Shown here: positions 30,839 through 38,775 of the stretch, one piece after another
How positions within the stretch are numbered: position 1 is the first letter of the stretch
Layout of the letters: the number at the start of each line of letters is the position of its first letter
Assembly (NCBI GenBank): GCA_025361645.1
Contig: JANYKI010000061.1
Location: 1-40,556 of the forward strand
Direction: 5' to 3'
DNA: 40,556 nt
From: Methanothrix sp.
Lineage (GTDB): Archaea; Halobacteriota; Methanosarcinia; Methanotrichales; Methanotrichaceae
The notes under the pieces: generated by a model
What the model was told of the DNA's origin: nothing
Databases searched by the model: none
What the model saw: the letters and a program-made list of their open reading frames with translations, nothing else
Program-made: the position numbers and the translations under genes

Positions 30839-32551
30839 TTGACAATCGCAAGCGAGGTCTTAAGTTCCATCCAGTCCGCATTTCCTGGAGCCGTCCTGGA
30901 CTCCAGGGTGGAATCGGACCGGAGGCTATGGGCCACAATCGACTCTAATAAGATTTTGGACGTCTGCAAACACCTGAGTTCTAAGCATAGCTTTGATCAC
31001 TACTCGGGATCAGCAGGCGTGGACTGGATAGCCAGAAAGGAGATGGAAGTAGTAGAGATCATGGCCAGCCACGGTGCGCATCAGGTTGTGGCCATGCTGA
31101 AAATAAAGACTCCCCGCGAGAATCCTTCCGTCAAATCCTTGACCGGCCTGTACTGGAACGCCAACTGGTATGAGCGAGAGATCTGGGAGATGTTTGGCAT
31201 AAATTTCGAGGGCCATCCCGAACAGTACCCCTTGCTTCTATCTGATGAGCTGATGGGCGCCTGGCCCTGGAGAAAGGACTACAAGGGCTATCCCGATCTC
31301 ACCACGGGCGAAAGGGCGGTAGAGATCACCACCCCGGATGGCTACACGGAATACCGCATTCCTCCCACCCCAGCAGAGGTCGAGGCAGGGACGGTAGTAG
31401 TAGAGCGGCCCAAGTATCCCTCCTTCCGGGAGAGAGAAGAGTTGGAGATCAAATCCGATTCTGAGATGATCATGCACCTGGGTCCTCAGCATGCCATGGT
31501 TCCAGGTCCCTTCTTGCTGGATATTCTGGTGGAGGGTGAAAGGGTAAAGAAGGCCTTCCTCGATCTGGGCTACATCCACAAAGGCATCGAGAAGATCATG
31601 GAGAACAGAACCTGGCTGCAGGGCATAACCTACACGGACAGAATGTGCTACGTGGCCTCTCTCTCCAACAACGAGTGTTACTGTGGTGCCGTGGAGAAGA
31701 TACTCGGCCTGGAGGTTCCACAGAGGGCGCAGTACATCCGCGTCATCTTAGAAGAGCTTTCCAGAATTCAAAGCCATCTCATAGGCACAGGCGAGTTCCT
31801 TACACTCGTCGCAGGTGTCGGTTACGCACCATGGCAGTACATGATCATGGACAGAGAGAAGATCATCTCCTTGATTGAGAGCGTTACCGGAGCCCGTCTG
31901 ACTCACACCTTCGTGCGCTTCGGAGGGGTTAGAAATGACCTTCCGGAAGGCTTCGCAGAGCAATGCAAAAAGGTATTGCCCTACATGAAGTCAAGGACGG
32001 AAGAATTCATTGAGCTCTTTGCACAGGATCCGATTTATTCTGCCAGGATGGAGAATATAGGTTCCATCACACCCGAGACTGCCAAACGCATGGGTGTGTC
32101 CGGACCACCGCTTCGAGCTACGGGCGTTGCCTACGATATGAGGAAAGAGGATCCCATACTGCTCTATCCTGATCTGGATTTCAAGGTCATAACTGGAACC
32201 AGGGGAGACTCTGCCGACAGAATCGATGTCCGGCTGAGAGAGATTTTAGAGAGCATTCACATCATTGAGCAATGTCTGGACAGGATTCCATCTGGGCCCA
32301 TCAAGACCGAGGCAAAGATTCCCAAGAAGGTTCCGGCGGGCGAGGCCTACTACCGGGTCGAGGATCCCAGAGGCGAAATGGGAATGTATGTGATCAGCGA
32401 TGGTGGCGACAAGCCCTACAGAGTAAAAGTCAGAGGGCCATTCTACGCTACCTTCCAGACTTTGACTCCACTCTTAGAGGGTGTCTACATTGCGGATGCA
32501 GTAGCCATTGCCGGTAGCATGGACGGTTGCCCATCCGAGGCGGATAGGTAG
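30839..32551 (+). CDS. fpoCD: Fused Fpo subunits C and D (NuoCD-like)
   Basis: A 570-residue fusion. Residues 1-160 are the NuoC-like 30-kDa domain (LYWNANWYEREIWEMFGINF, PLLLSDELMGAWPWRKDY). After a linker (about 165-195) the NuoD-like 49-kDa domain begins with MIMHLGPQHAMVPGPFLLDI and continues with GYIHKGIEKIMENRTW, TYTDRMCYVA and the C-terminal SMDGCPSEADR. In Methanosarcina C and D are separate proteins. I take TTG 30839 as start: GGAGGG lies 8 nt upstream, while an in-frame start at 30737 would lie inside fpoB. The histidine-rich loop of bacterial NuoD (GPQHPxxHG) reads GPQHAMVPG, in line with methanophenazine rather than a quinone (inference). Confidence 0.94.
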   Translation: MTIASEVLSSIQSAFPGAVLDSRVESDRRLWATIDSNKILDVCKHLSSKHSFDHYSGSAGVDWIARKEMEVVEIMASHGAHQVVAMLKIKTPRENPSVKSLTGLYWNANWYEREIWEMFGINFEGHPEQYPLLLSDELMGAWPWRKDYKGYPDLTTGERAVEITTPDGYTEYRIPPTPAEVEAGTVVVERPKYPSFREREELEIKSDSEMIMHLGPQHAMVPGPFLLDILVEGERVKKAFLDLGYIHKGIEKIMENRTWLQGITYTDRMCYVASLSNNECYCGAVEKILGLEVPQRAQYIRVILEELSRIQSHLIGTGEFLTLVAGVGYAPWQYMIMDREKIISLIESVTGARLTHTFVRFGGVRNDLPEGFAEQCKKVLPYMKSRTEEFIELFAQDPIYSARMENIGSITPETAKRMGVSGPPLRATGVAYDMRKEDPILLYPDLDFKVITGTRGDSADRIDVRLREILESIHIIEQCLDRIPSGPIKTEAKIPKKVPAGEAYYRVEDPRGEMGMYVISDGGDKPYRVKVRGPFYATFQTLTPLLEGVYIADAVAIAGSMDGCPSEADR

Positions 32552-32563
32552 GAGGGAGAGGAT

Positions 32564-33616
32564 TTGGATGGAATAATAGAGATCATCACTCAATTCGCCG
32601 CAGAGGAGCCGGCGATATTCGCCCTGATTATCGGCATTATCGGTGCTGCGGTTATCTCTGGTGTGGTCAATGTTGGAGCCATGCTAGTGATCTGGGGCGA
32701 GAGAAAGGTGCTGAGTGATTTCTGCAATAGGTATGGCCCCAATCGTGTGGGCGGAAGATGGGGCATACTGCAGCTTGGTGCCGATGCCATTAAGCTCTTC
32801 ACCAAAGAGGATATCATTCCTGGTGATGCTGATAAGGCGGTCTATGTCTGGGCACCGATAGTGGCCTCCATGGCTACCATGCTTGTGGCAGTAGCCATTC
32901 CTTTCGGGGCACTTCATATAAATGGCAAAGACTATCCGCTGGTAGTGGCCAACATGGATATCAGTGCCCTCTACGTAGAGGCAGCCTTAAGCCTAATGGC
33001 CATAGCCGTTTTCATGGCAGGCTACAGCTCCAACAATAAGTATTCAATTCTGGGCGCCTTCCGAGGCATTGCTAGAATGATTGCTTACGAGGTTCCCATG
33101 GGTGTCTGCGTCATTTCCGTGGCGGTCATGGCTCATAGCCTCAACCTGGTGGAGATCGTAGAGAGCCAGACGATTTGGTATGCCTTTGCTCAGCCCCTGG
33201 GATTTGTCATTTTCGTTATTGCCTTGATCACCGATTTAGGAAGAATTCCCTTTGATCAGAGCGAGGCAGAAGAAGAGATCATATCCGGATACAATACCGA
33301 GTACAGCGGAATTCGCTGGGGTCTGCTCTACTTCCAAGAGTACAATAACGCGCTCTTGGGATCCATACTGCTGACACTCCTATTCCTGGGCGGCTGGCAT
33401 GGACCGATCATACCCATACCGATCCTGGACATAATCTCTCCTTTGATCTGGCTTTTCATGAAGGTGGTAATCGTACTGTGGTTCTTCATTTGGGTCAGAA
33501 GCTCGCTCTTCCGCCTGCGCATCGATCAGGTAACCGACTTCGGGTGGAAGTGGATGCTGCCGCTCTCCCTGCTGAATTTGGGATGGGCAGTCCTAATCGG
33601 GTCCTACTTTGCATGA
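32564..33616 (+). CDS. fpoH: Fpo complex membrane subunit H (NuoH-like)
   Basis: A 350-residue subunit with eight predicted membrane helices that links the redox arm to the ion-pumping arm. Signatures include ERKVLSDFCNRYGPNRVGGR, LQLGADAIKLFTKEDIIP and IPFDQSEAEEEIISGYNTEYSG. TTG at 32564 is the start (GGAGGGAGAGG upstream); a nearby ATG at 32568 is out of frame. The gene follows fpoCD by 12 nt and precedes fpoI by 12 nt. Confidence 0.95.
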   Translation: MDGIIEIITQFAAEEPAIFALIIGIIGAAVISGVVNVGAMLVIWGERKVLSDFCNRYGPNRVGGRWGILQLGADAIKLFTKEDIIPGDADKAVYVWAPIVASMATMLVAVAIPFGALHINGKDYPLVVANMDISALYVEAALSLMAIAVFMAGYSSNNKYSILGAFRGIARMIAYEVPMGVCVISVAVMAHSLNLVEIVESQTIWYAFAQPLGFVIFVIALITDLGRIPFDQSEAEEEIISGYNTEYSGIRWGLLYFQEYNNALLGSILLTLLFLGGWHGPIIPIPILDIISPLIWLFMKVVIVLWFFIWVRSSLFRLRIDQVTDFGWKWMLPLSLLNLGWAVLIGSYFA

Positions 33617-33628
33617 GGTGGCATTGAG

Positions 33629-34189
33629 ATGTTGAAGATAAAGTTATTAAAGAACTTCAGCTGGCCTTTGAAGATCGCCACGCAGGAAATCGAGATCACA
33701 AGGCTCTATCCTGAGAAAATGATGGAGCTTCCTGCTGCGGAGAGAGGCATTCATGAGCTGGATGCCACCACATGTATCGGGTGTTCATCCTGCGCCAGGG
33801 TTTGCCCCAACAACTGCGTTGAGATGGTCCATTACAAATTTGGAAATCCTCTCAAGAACAAGAAGATGCAGTTTCCGCAAATTGACTTTGGAAGATGCAT
33901 GTTCTGCGGTCTATGTGTGGACGAGTGCCCTGTAGAATGCCTGAAAATGGGCAAAAAGGTCATAATGGCCGGCTGGGAGCGCAAAGACATAATAAAGGAT
34001 CCTGAATTCCTGGCGACAAAGAAGTTCTCGGCTAAAGAGGTTGCAGACCTCGAGGTTGAGGGCAAGAGGATTGCTGCCGAGAAAGCCGCTGCCAAGAAGG
34101 CGGCTGATGCCAAAAAGGCGGCGGACGCTAAAAATGCCTCGAAAGAAGGCGCAGCTGATGCCAATCCTAAAGAAGGAGGTGCTTCCTGA
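33629..34189 (+). CDS. fpoI: Fpo complex subunit I (NuoI-like ferredoxin) with Lys/Ala tail
   Basis: A 186-residue subunit carrying two [4Fe-4S] clusters: CIGCSSCARVCPNNC and CMFCGLCVDECPVEC. Family members from bacteria end shortly after about residue 140-150. Here a tail of about 38 residues follows (AAEKAAAKKAADAKKAADAK and onwards, to PKEGGAS), low-complexity, lysine/alanine-rich, with an ADAKKA repeat. In an Fpo complex without FpoF this tail is a candidate ferredoxin-docking element; such a role has been proposed for Methanothrix Fpo subunits as I recall. GAGGTGG precedes the ATG; the stop overlaps the fpoJ start (TGATG). Confidence 0.94.
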   Translation: MLKIKLLKNFSWPLKIATQEIEITRLYPEKMMELPAAERGIHELDATTCIGCSSCARVCPNNCVEMVHYKFGNPLKNKKMQFPQIDFGRCMFCGLCVDECPVECLKMGKKVIMAGWERKDIIKDPEFLATKKFSAKEVADLEVEGKRIAAEKAAAKKAADAKKAADAKNASKEGAADANPKEGGAS

Positions 34190-34617
34190 TGTCGCAAAAG
34201 TCGGGCGCAAATGTTATTCGGTCAATCTTCGAGCTACTAGTTTTGCTTTTAGCTCTGGGTGTGATCTTCGGTGGCCTGGCGCTGGTTGTTCTTCTGTCGC
34301 CCTGGTCGCAAACGGTCTTGGATAAGCTATTGGCCTACGATATACGATTTGCCATTGAGCTTTTGGCCTTCCTGGCTATAGCGGCAATCATCGTGATATT
34401 ATCGGCTCTTGTCGTCTACGCCAAAAATATAGTTCACAGCGCTCTTTACCTGCTGGGAAGCTTTGCCGGCGTGGCCGCTTTGTACATATCCCTGAATGCT
34501 CCCTTCGTGGGTGTGGCTCAGATCCTGGTGTACATTGGAGCTGTCGGAGTTCTGATACTCTTCGCCGTGATGCTCACGAGGAAGACGATAATGGAGGAGT
34601 CCCATGGTGAAATTTAA
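34189..34617 (+). CDS. fpoJ: Fpo complex membrane subunit J, N-terminal part (NuoJ-like)
   Basis: A 142-residue membrane protein matching the first part of NuoJ: helices at about residues 14-36, 55-77, 83-100 and 107-127, with VVYAKNIVHSALYLLGSFAG and APFVGVAQILVYIGAVGVLI, the latter containing the pi-bulge-type TM3 region. Bacterial NuoJ is a single protein; in methanogens the C-terminal part is encoded separately, here by the next gene (14-nt overlap). The start overlaps the fpoI stop. Confidence 0.92.
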   Translation: MSQKSGANVIRSIFELLVLLLALGVIFGGLALVVLLSPWSQTVLDKLLAYDIRFAIELLAFLAIAAIIVILSALVVYAKNIVHSALYLLGSFAGVAALYISLNAPFVGVAQILVYIGAVGVLILFAVMLTRKTIMEESHGEI

Positions 34618-34867
34618 GATAATTATCATAACCCTGGCCTTCCTGGCGGCTCTCTTCGCTTCGTTCTCCCTTACCGATTGGGGGGCCAGCGAAAAACAGC
34701 CGACAAGTTATGAGCCACGGGAGGGATTGAGGTTGCCGGAGAGCGGCATTGGAGACGTGGGATTGGAGATATTCACCTCTTACGTCTTTGCTTTTGAGAT
34801 CTTGGCCCTGGTCTTGACGGCTGCCTTGGTCGGAGCGGTTTGGGTCGCACGAAAGGAGGTTGCCTGA
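34604..34867 (+). CDS. fpoJ: Fpo complex membrane subunit J, C-terminal part
   Basis: An 87-residue protein with two hydrophobic helices (about residues 3-24 and 57-82) joined by a polar loop. The end [29 protein letters not shown] is the typical NuoJ C-terminal helix. It corresponds to the second half of NuoJ, the usual split in methanogens (fpoJ2). It overlaps fpoJ1 by 14 nt, so translation is coupled; no sign that the split is a recent frameshift, since the N-terminus has its own ribosome binding site (GGAGG inside fpoJ1). Confidence 0.88.
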   Translation: MVKFKIIIITLAFLAALFASFSLTDWGASEKQPTSYEPREGLRLPESGIGDVGLEIFTSYVFAFEILALVLTAALVGAVWVARKEVA

Positions 34868-34905
34868 GGAGGGCGACAACCGATGACAAGGAGGGAGATT
34901 TACCG

Positions 34906-35208
34906 ATGATACCGTTGGAGCTTTATATACTGCTGGCATCCACGATGTTCACCATCGGCTTGTACGGACTCTTTACTCAAAAGAACGGTGTCAAGCTTAT
35001 GATGTGCATCGAACTCTTGCTCAATAGCGCCAACATCAATCTTGTCGCCTTCTCAGCTTACCAGCCTAATGTGAATGGCCAGGTCTTTGCCCTGTTCTCC
35101 ATTGCGCTGGCAGCGGCTGAAGCAGGTGTTGGATTTGCGATATTGATTGCGCTGTACAGGCTATACGGAACTATTGACCTGGACAACATTAACGCCATGA
35201 GGTGGTAA
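34906..35208 (+). CDS. fpoK: Fpo complex membrane subunit K (NuoK-like)
   Basis: A 100-residue subunit with three membrane helices, the exact length expected of NuoK. The functional glutamates lie in [18 protein letters not shown] (helix 2) and [17 protein letters not shown] (helix 3). ATG 34906 follows GGAGG by about 9 nt; an in-frame upstream ATG at 34840 would lie inside the preceding gene and add 22 unrelated residues. NuoK helps ion translocation next to the J subunit. Confidence 0.94.
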   Translation: MIPLELYILLASTMFTIGLYGLFTQKNGVKLMMCIELLLNSANINLVAFSAYQPNVNGQVFALFSIALAAAEAGVGFAILIALYRLYGTIDLDNINAMRW

Positions 35209-35211
35209 GGA

Positions 35212-37275
35212 ATGTATGCCGATTATGCATATCTGATTGTAGCCCTTCCTGTACTGGCCTTCTTGCTATGCCTATTCGTAGGCTGGCATCTGCCCAGAGG
35301 CGGAGGCTTCCTTACCGTTCTGGCGACATTTGCAGGTCTTATATTATCTCTGGGAATATTCTCGGAGATATATCCGGATAAGATAATTCATCAGTCCATG
35401 CCCTGGTTCGCCAATTTCAATGTGGGCATACTGATTGATCCACTGGCGCTTGTGATGCTTCTCATGGTAACCTTCGTGGTTACACTCATCCACATCTATG
35501 CCAATGGATACATGAATGGAGATCCGGGCGCAGCCAGATACTTCGCTGAGGCGGCGCTTTTCACCGCTTCCATGCTGGGCCTGATCTTTGCCGATAACCT
35601 GCTTCAGCTCTTCATATTCTGGGAGCTGGTGGGACTGTGTTCGTATCTCTTGATCGGCTTTTGGTACCGAAAGCCCTCAGCAGCCGCTGCTGCTAAGAAG
35701 GCTTTCCTGACAACGCGGGTGGGCGACGTTCTTTTCCTGGCAGGCATAATTCTGCTCTACAATAACCTGGCCAACTTGAACCTCGCTCTCAAGCCCGGAG
35801 AATACCTCTTGCAGTTCCCGGTCATCTATGCCAATCTCGCACAGATCGCTCCGGATCAACTGACTTTGATCGCCCTGGGATTATTGGGCGGCGCAGTAGG
35901 CAAGTCAGGTCAGTTCCCCTTGCATGTCTGGCTTCCTGATGCCATGGAGGGTCCAACCACCGTATCCGCCATGATCCATGCTGCGACCATGGTTACAGCA
36001 GGCGTTTACCTGGTGGCCAGAATGTTCCCGCTCTTCTACGCCGCGCCTTATGGGCTGACGGCAGTAATCGCAGTTGGTGCATTCACAGCTTTATTTGCAG
36101 CAACCATGGGCCTGACTTCGTTCGATATCAAGAGGGTGCTGGCCTTTTCCACCGTTTCGCAGCTCGGCTTCATGATGGCGGGCTTGGGATCAGGAGCGGC
36201 AGTAGGAACCCTTGCCGTGGGAGTTGCTATCTTCCACCTCATCGGCCATTCCTTCTTCAAAGCGCTGCTCTTCCTTGGTGCCGGCTCCATCATTCACGCC
36301 GTTAACACCAATGATCTGCGAGAAATGGGTGGCGTAGGAAAGTACATGAAATGGACCATGTACACCATGCTCATAGGCTCACTCTCCCTGGCCGGATTCC
36401 CCTACTTTACAGGATTCTTCTCCAAGGACGAGGTCATATTGATTGCCTACGAGTACGGCGCATTGATCAACATGCTGCCCTACATATTCCTGGTCTTGGC
36501 AGCCGTTCTTACGGCGATCTACACCTTCAGAATGTGGTTCTCGGTCTTTACAGGCAAGGAAAGATCCAATTACGCCAAGCACGAGTCCCCCTGGATTATG
36601 CTCGGGCCGCTCGTGATTTTGGCCGTATTTGCCTTTGGATTCGGATTGGCGGCTCAAGATGATTTCTACAAATATCTTGACTCCAACTTCGAGCATTACG
36701 ATCTCGACTTTGTTGAACTTGGCGTAATCGGAGGCCATGCGCTGGAAGGAGAGCACGGCGCTCCTGCCGTGGAGGGTGAGCAAGGTGCCGCCGCTGCCGA
36801 AGCAGGACATGGTGCAGCCGCCGAAGGAGAAGCCAGCGAAGGAGAAGCCGGGGGAGAGGAAGGACCGGGAGAGCCCTGGTACATCCAGATACTGCCCATA
36901 TTCATAGCGTTGGGCGGCATTCTAATAGCCGGACTGTTCTACTGGGATAGAGTCAAGAAGTTTGACCCAAGCCAGGTTACCGGCGACAAGGATCCCATTC
37001 GCAAATTGCTGCTCAAGGGATACTACCAGCACGAAATCATGACTGGCTGGTTCGCGGAAACTGTAGTCTACGGCACGGCTTTGATCTGCAATACGATCGA
37101 CATCAAGCTCGTAGACGGCTGGCTGAACTGGCTCTCTGCGTTGGTTTTGGGCTTCGCACAACATGTAAGAAAGGTTCAGACCGGCATAGTGCAAAACTAT
37201 GTTACGGCGCTGGTGCTGGGAGTTGTGGTGCTGGTGGTTGTAATTACTCTGGCTAAGGAGGTGGGCCTGGTATGA
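35212..37275 (+). CDS. fpoL: Fpo complex antiporter-like subunit L (NuoL-like)
   Basis: A 687-residue ion-pump subunit with about 16 membrane helices and the lateral helix region at the C-terminus. The MrpA-type core is clear: FIFWELVGLCSYLLIGFWY, GKSGQFPLHVWLPDAMEGPT, HAATMVTAGVYLVARM, and IGHSFFKALLFLGAGSIIHA. Key lysines and the TM5 glutamate (FWELVG) are present. At about residues 507-557 an acidic, Gly/Ala/His-rich insertion (GEHGAPAVEGEQGAAAAEAG and onward) breaks the sequence before the last helices. The start is ATG 35212, 3 nt after fpoK, and the end overlaps fpoM by 4 nt. Confidence 0.95.
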   Translation: MYADYAYLIVALPVLAFLLCLFVGWHLPRGGGFLTVLATFAGLILSLGIFSEIYPDKIIHQSMPWFANFNVGILIDPLALVMLLMVTFVVTLIHIYANGYMNGDPGAARYFAEAALFTASMLGLIFADNLLQLFIFWELVGLCSYLLIGFWYRKPSAAAAAKKAFLTTRVGDVLFLAGIILLYNNLANLNLALKPGEYLLQFPVIYANLAQIAPDQLTLIALGLLGGAVGKSGQFPLHVWLPDAMEGPTTVSAMIHAATMVTAGVYLVARMFPLFYAAPYGLTAVIAVGAFTALFAATMGLTSFDIKRVLAFSTVSQLGFMMAGLGSGAAVGTLAVGVAIFHLIGHSFFKALLFLGAGSIIHAVNTNDLREMGGVGKYMKWTMYTMLIGSLSLAGFPYFTGFFSKDEVILIAYEYGALINMLPYIFLVLAAVLTAIYTFRMWFSVFTGKERSNYAKHESPWIMLGPLVILAVFAFGFGLAAQDDFYKYLDSNFEHYDLDFVELGVIGGHALEGEHGAPAVEGEQGAAAAEAGHGAAAEGEASEGEAGGEEGPGEPWYIQILPIFIALGGILIAGLFYWDRVKKFDPSQVTGDKDPIRKLLLKGYYQHEIMTGWFAETVVYGTALICNTIDIKLVDGWLNWLSALVLGFAQHVRKVQTGIVQNYVTALVLGVVVLVVVITLAKEVGLV

Positions 37276-38774
37276 TCTCAAACGCAATCTCGCTATTGAT
37301 TGCCATTCCCCTTCTGGGGGCGGTGCTATCCTTCTATGCGGGAACCAAGGCCAAATTCGTGGCCCTAATCGCCTCGCTTATACCTTTAGCCCTATCCCTG
37401 CAAATGTACCTGGAGTTTGACAAAACCTCGAAGATAATGCAGTTTGTGGAGAGCTACAACTGGGTTCCTTCCCTTGGCGTCAAGTACACTGTGGGCATCG
37501 ACGGCATAGGCTTTCCCTTAGTTCTGCTTTCCACAATAGTATCCGTACTGGTAATAATATACTCCTGGGGAGAGACAAAGAAGCCTAATCAGTACTTTGC
37601 CCTGCTTCTGCTCAATGAAGTGGGCGTGCTGGGTGTCTTTACATCTCTGGACTTCTTCCTGTTCTACATCTTCTGGGAGATAGTGCTCATACCCATGTTC
37701 TTCCTAATTGGATCGTGGGGCGGACCGAGAAAGGACTACGCTGCAGTCAAGTTCTTCATCTACACCCACGTGGCAAGCCTGGTGATGCTGCTGGCTATCT
37801 TTGCCCTGTACTTCACCTACCAGATGCCCGACGGGTCGAGAACTTTCGATATGTTGACCTTGCTGGCAGCAACAGCAGACAAGACCATATTCCCAACCAG
37901 CATGCTCAATATCATCTTCGCCAGCCTGCTCCTGGGATTTCTGGTCAAGATGCCTGCCTTCCCCTTCCATACCTGGCTGCCGGATGCCCACGTCGAGGCA
38001 CCCACAGCCGGTTCGGTCGTGCTGGCAGCTCTGCTGCTTAAAATGGGCGGGTATGGCCTCTTCCGGGTCATATTGCCCATGCTCCCCCACGTCGACAAGG
38101 CATTCGTGACCATCATCGCCATCATCGCGGTGATATCCATCGTCTACGGAGCCTTCATGGCGCTGGCACAGAAGGATATCAAGAAGCTGGTAGCATACTC
38201 ATCCGTCAGCCACATGGGCTTTGTCACACTCGGTGCTGTGGCCTTCACCTGGATGTCGGTTACCGGAGCTATGTTCCAGCAGTTCTCGCACGGCATCATC
38301 ACCTGCGTCCTGTTCATGTCCGCCGGTACCATCCAGCACGTGGTGGGGACCAGGGTTATTGCCGATCTCGGTGGCCTGGCTGATCGCATGCCCAAGTTCG
38401 CAGTCATCATGATGGCCGGATTCATGGCCTCCCTGGGACTGCCGGGCATGAGCGGCTTCGTGGCCGAGTTCATGGTCCTGACCGGGTCGTTTGCAACGCT
38501 GCCGGTCTACACCATGATCGTAGTCTTCCTGAGCGTGGTGACAACGGCTGCTTATCACCTCTGGGCCATGCAAAAGGCTATGTTCGGACCGATATTGAAG
38601 AAGTACATGAATGTGCATGAACCGCATGCCTACGAGCTGTTCTCCATGGCCATGATCATAGTTCTCTCTTTGATCTTCGGTCTACAACCCGGGCTGATCA
38701 CAGATATAATGGGAACAGCGGCAACTCAGGTCATGGAGCCTGTAATGACTCTGACTCAGATGGGGGTGATCTGA
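37272..38774 (+). CDS. fpoM: Fpo complex antiporter-like subunit M (NuoM-like)
   Basis: A 500-residue antiporter-like subunit with 14 predicted helices. Signatures include FLFYIFWEIVLIPMFFLIG (TM5 glutamate), VKMPAFPFHTWLPDAHVEAP (TM7 lysine region) and ALAQKDIKKLVAYSSVSHMG. Length matches NuoM. ATGA overlap with fpoL. Forms the middle of the three proton- or sodium-channel subunits of the membrane arm. Confidence 0.95.
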   Translation: MISNAISLLIAIPLLGAVLSFYAGTKAKFVALIASLIPLALSLQMYLEFDKTSKIMQFVESYNWVPSLGVKYTVGIDGIGFPLVLLSTIVSVLVIIYSWGETKKPNQYFALLLLNEVGVLGVFTSLDFFLFYIFWEIVLIPMFFLIGSWGGPRKDYAAVKFFIYTHVASLVMLLAIFALYFTYQMPDGSRTFDMLTLLAATADKTIFPTSMLNIIFASLLLGFLVKMPAFPFHTWLPDAHVEAPTAGSVVLAALLLKMGGYGLFRVILPMLPHVDKAFVTIIAIIAVISIVYGAFMALAQKDIKKLVAYSSVSHMGFVTLGAVAFTWMSVTGAMFQQFSHGIITCVLFMSAGTIQHVVGTRVIADLGGLADRMPKFAVIMMAGFMASLGLPGMSGFVAEFMVLTGSFATLPVYTMIVVFLSVVTTAAYHLWAMQKAMFGPILKKYMNVHEPHAYELFSMAMIIVLSLIFGLQPGLITDIMGTAATQVMEPVMTLTQMGVI

Positions 38775-38775
38775 A

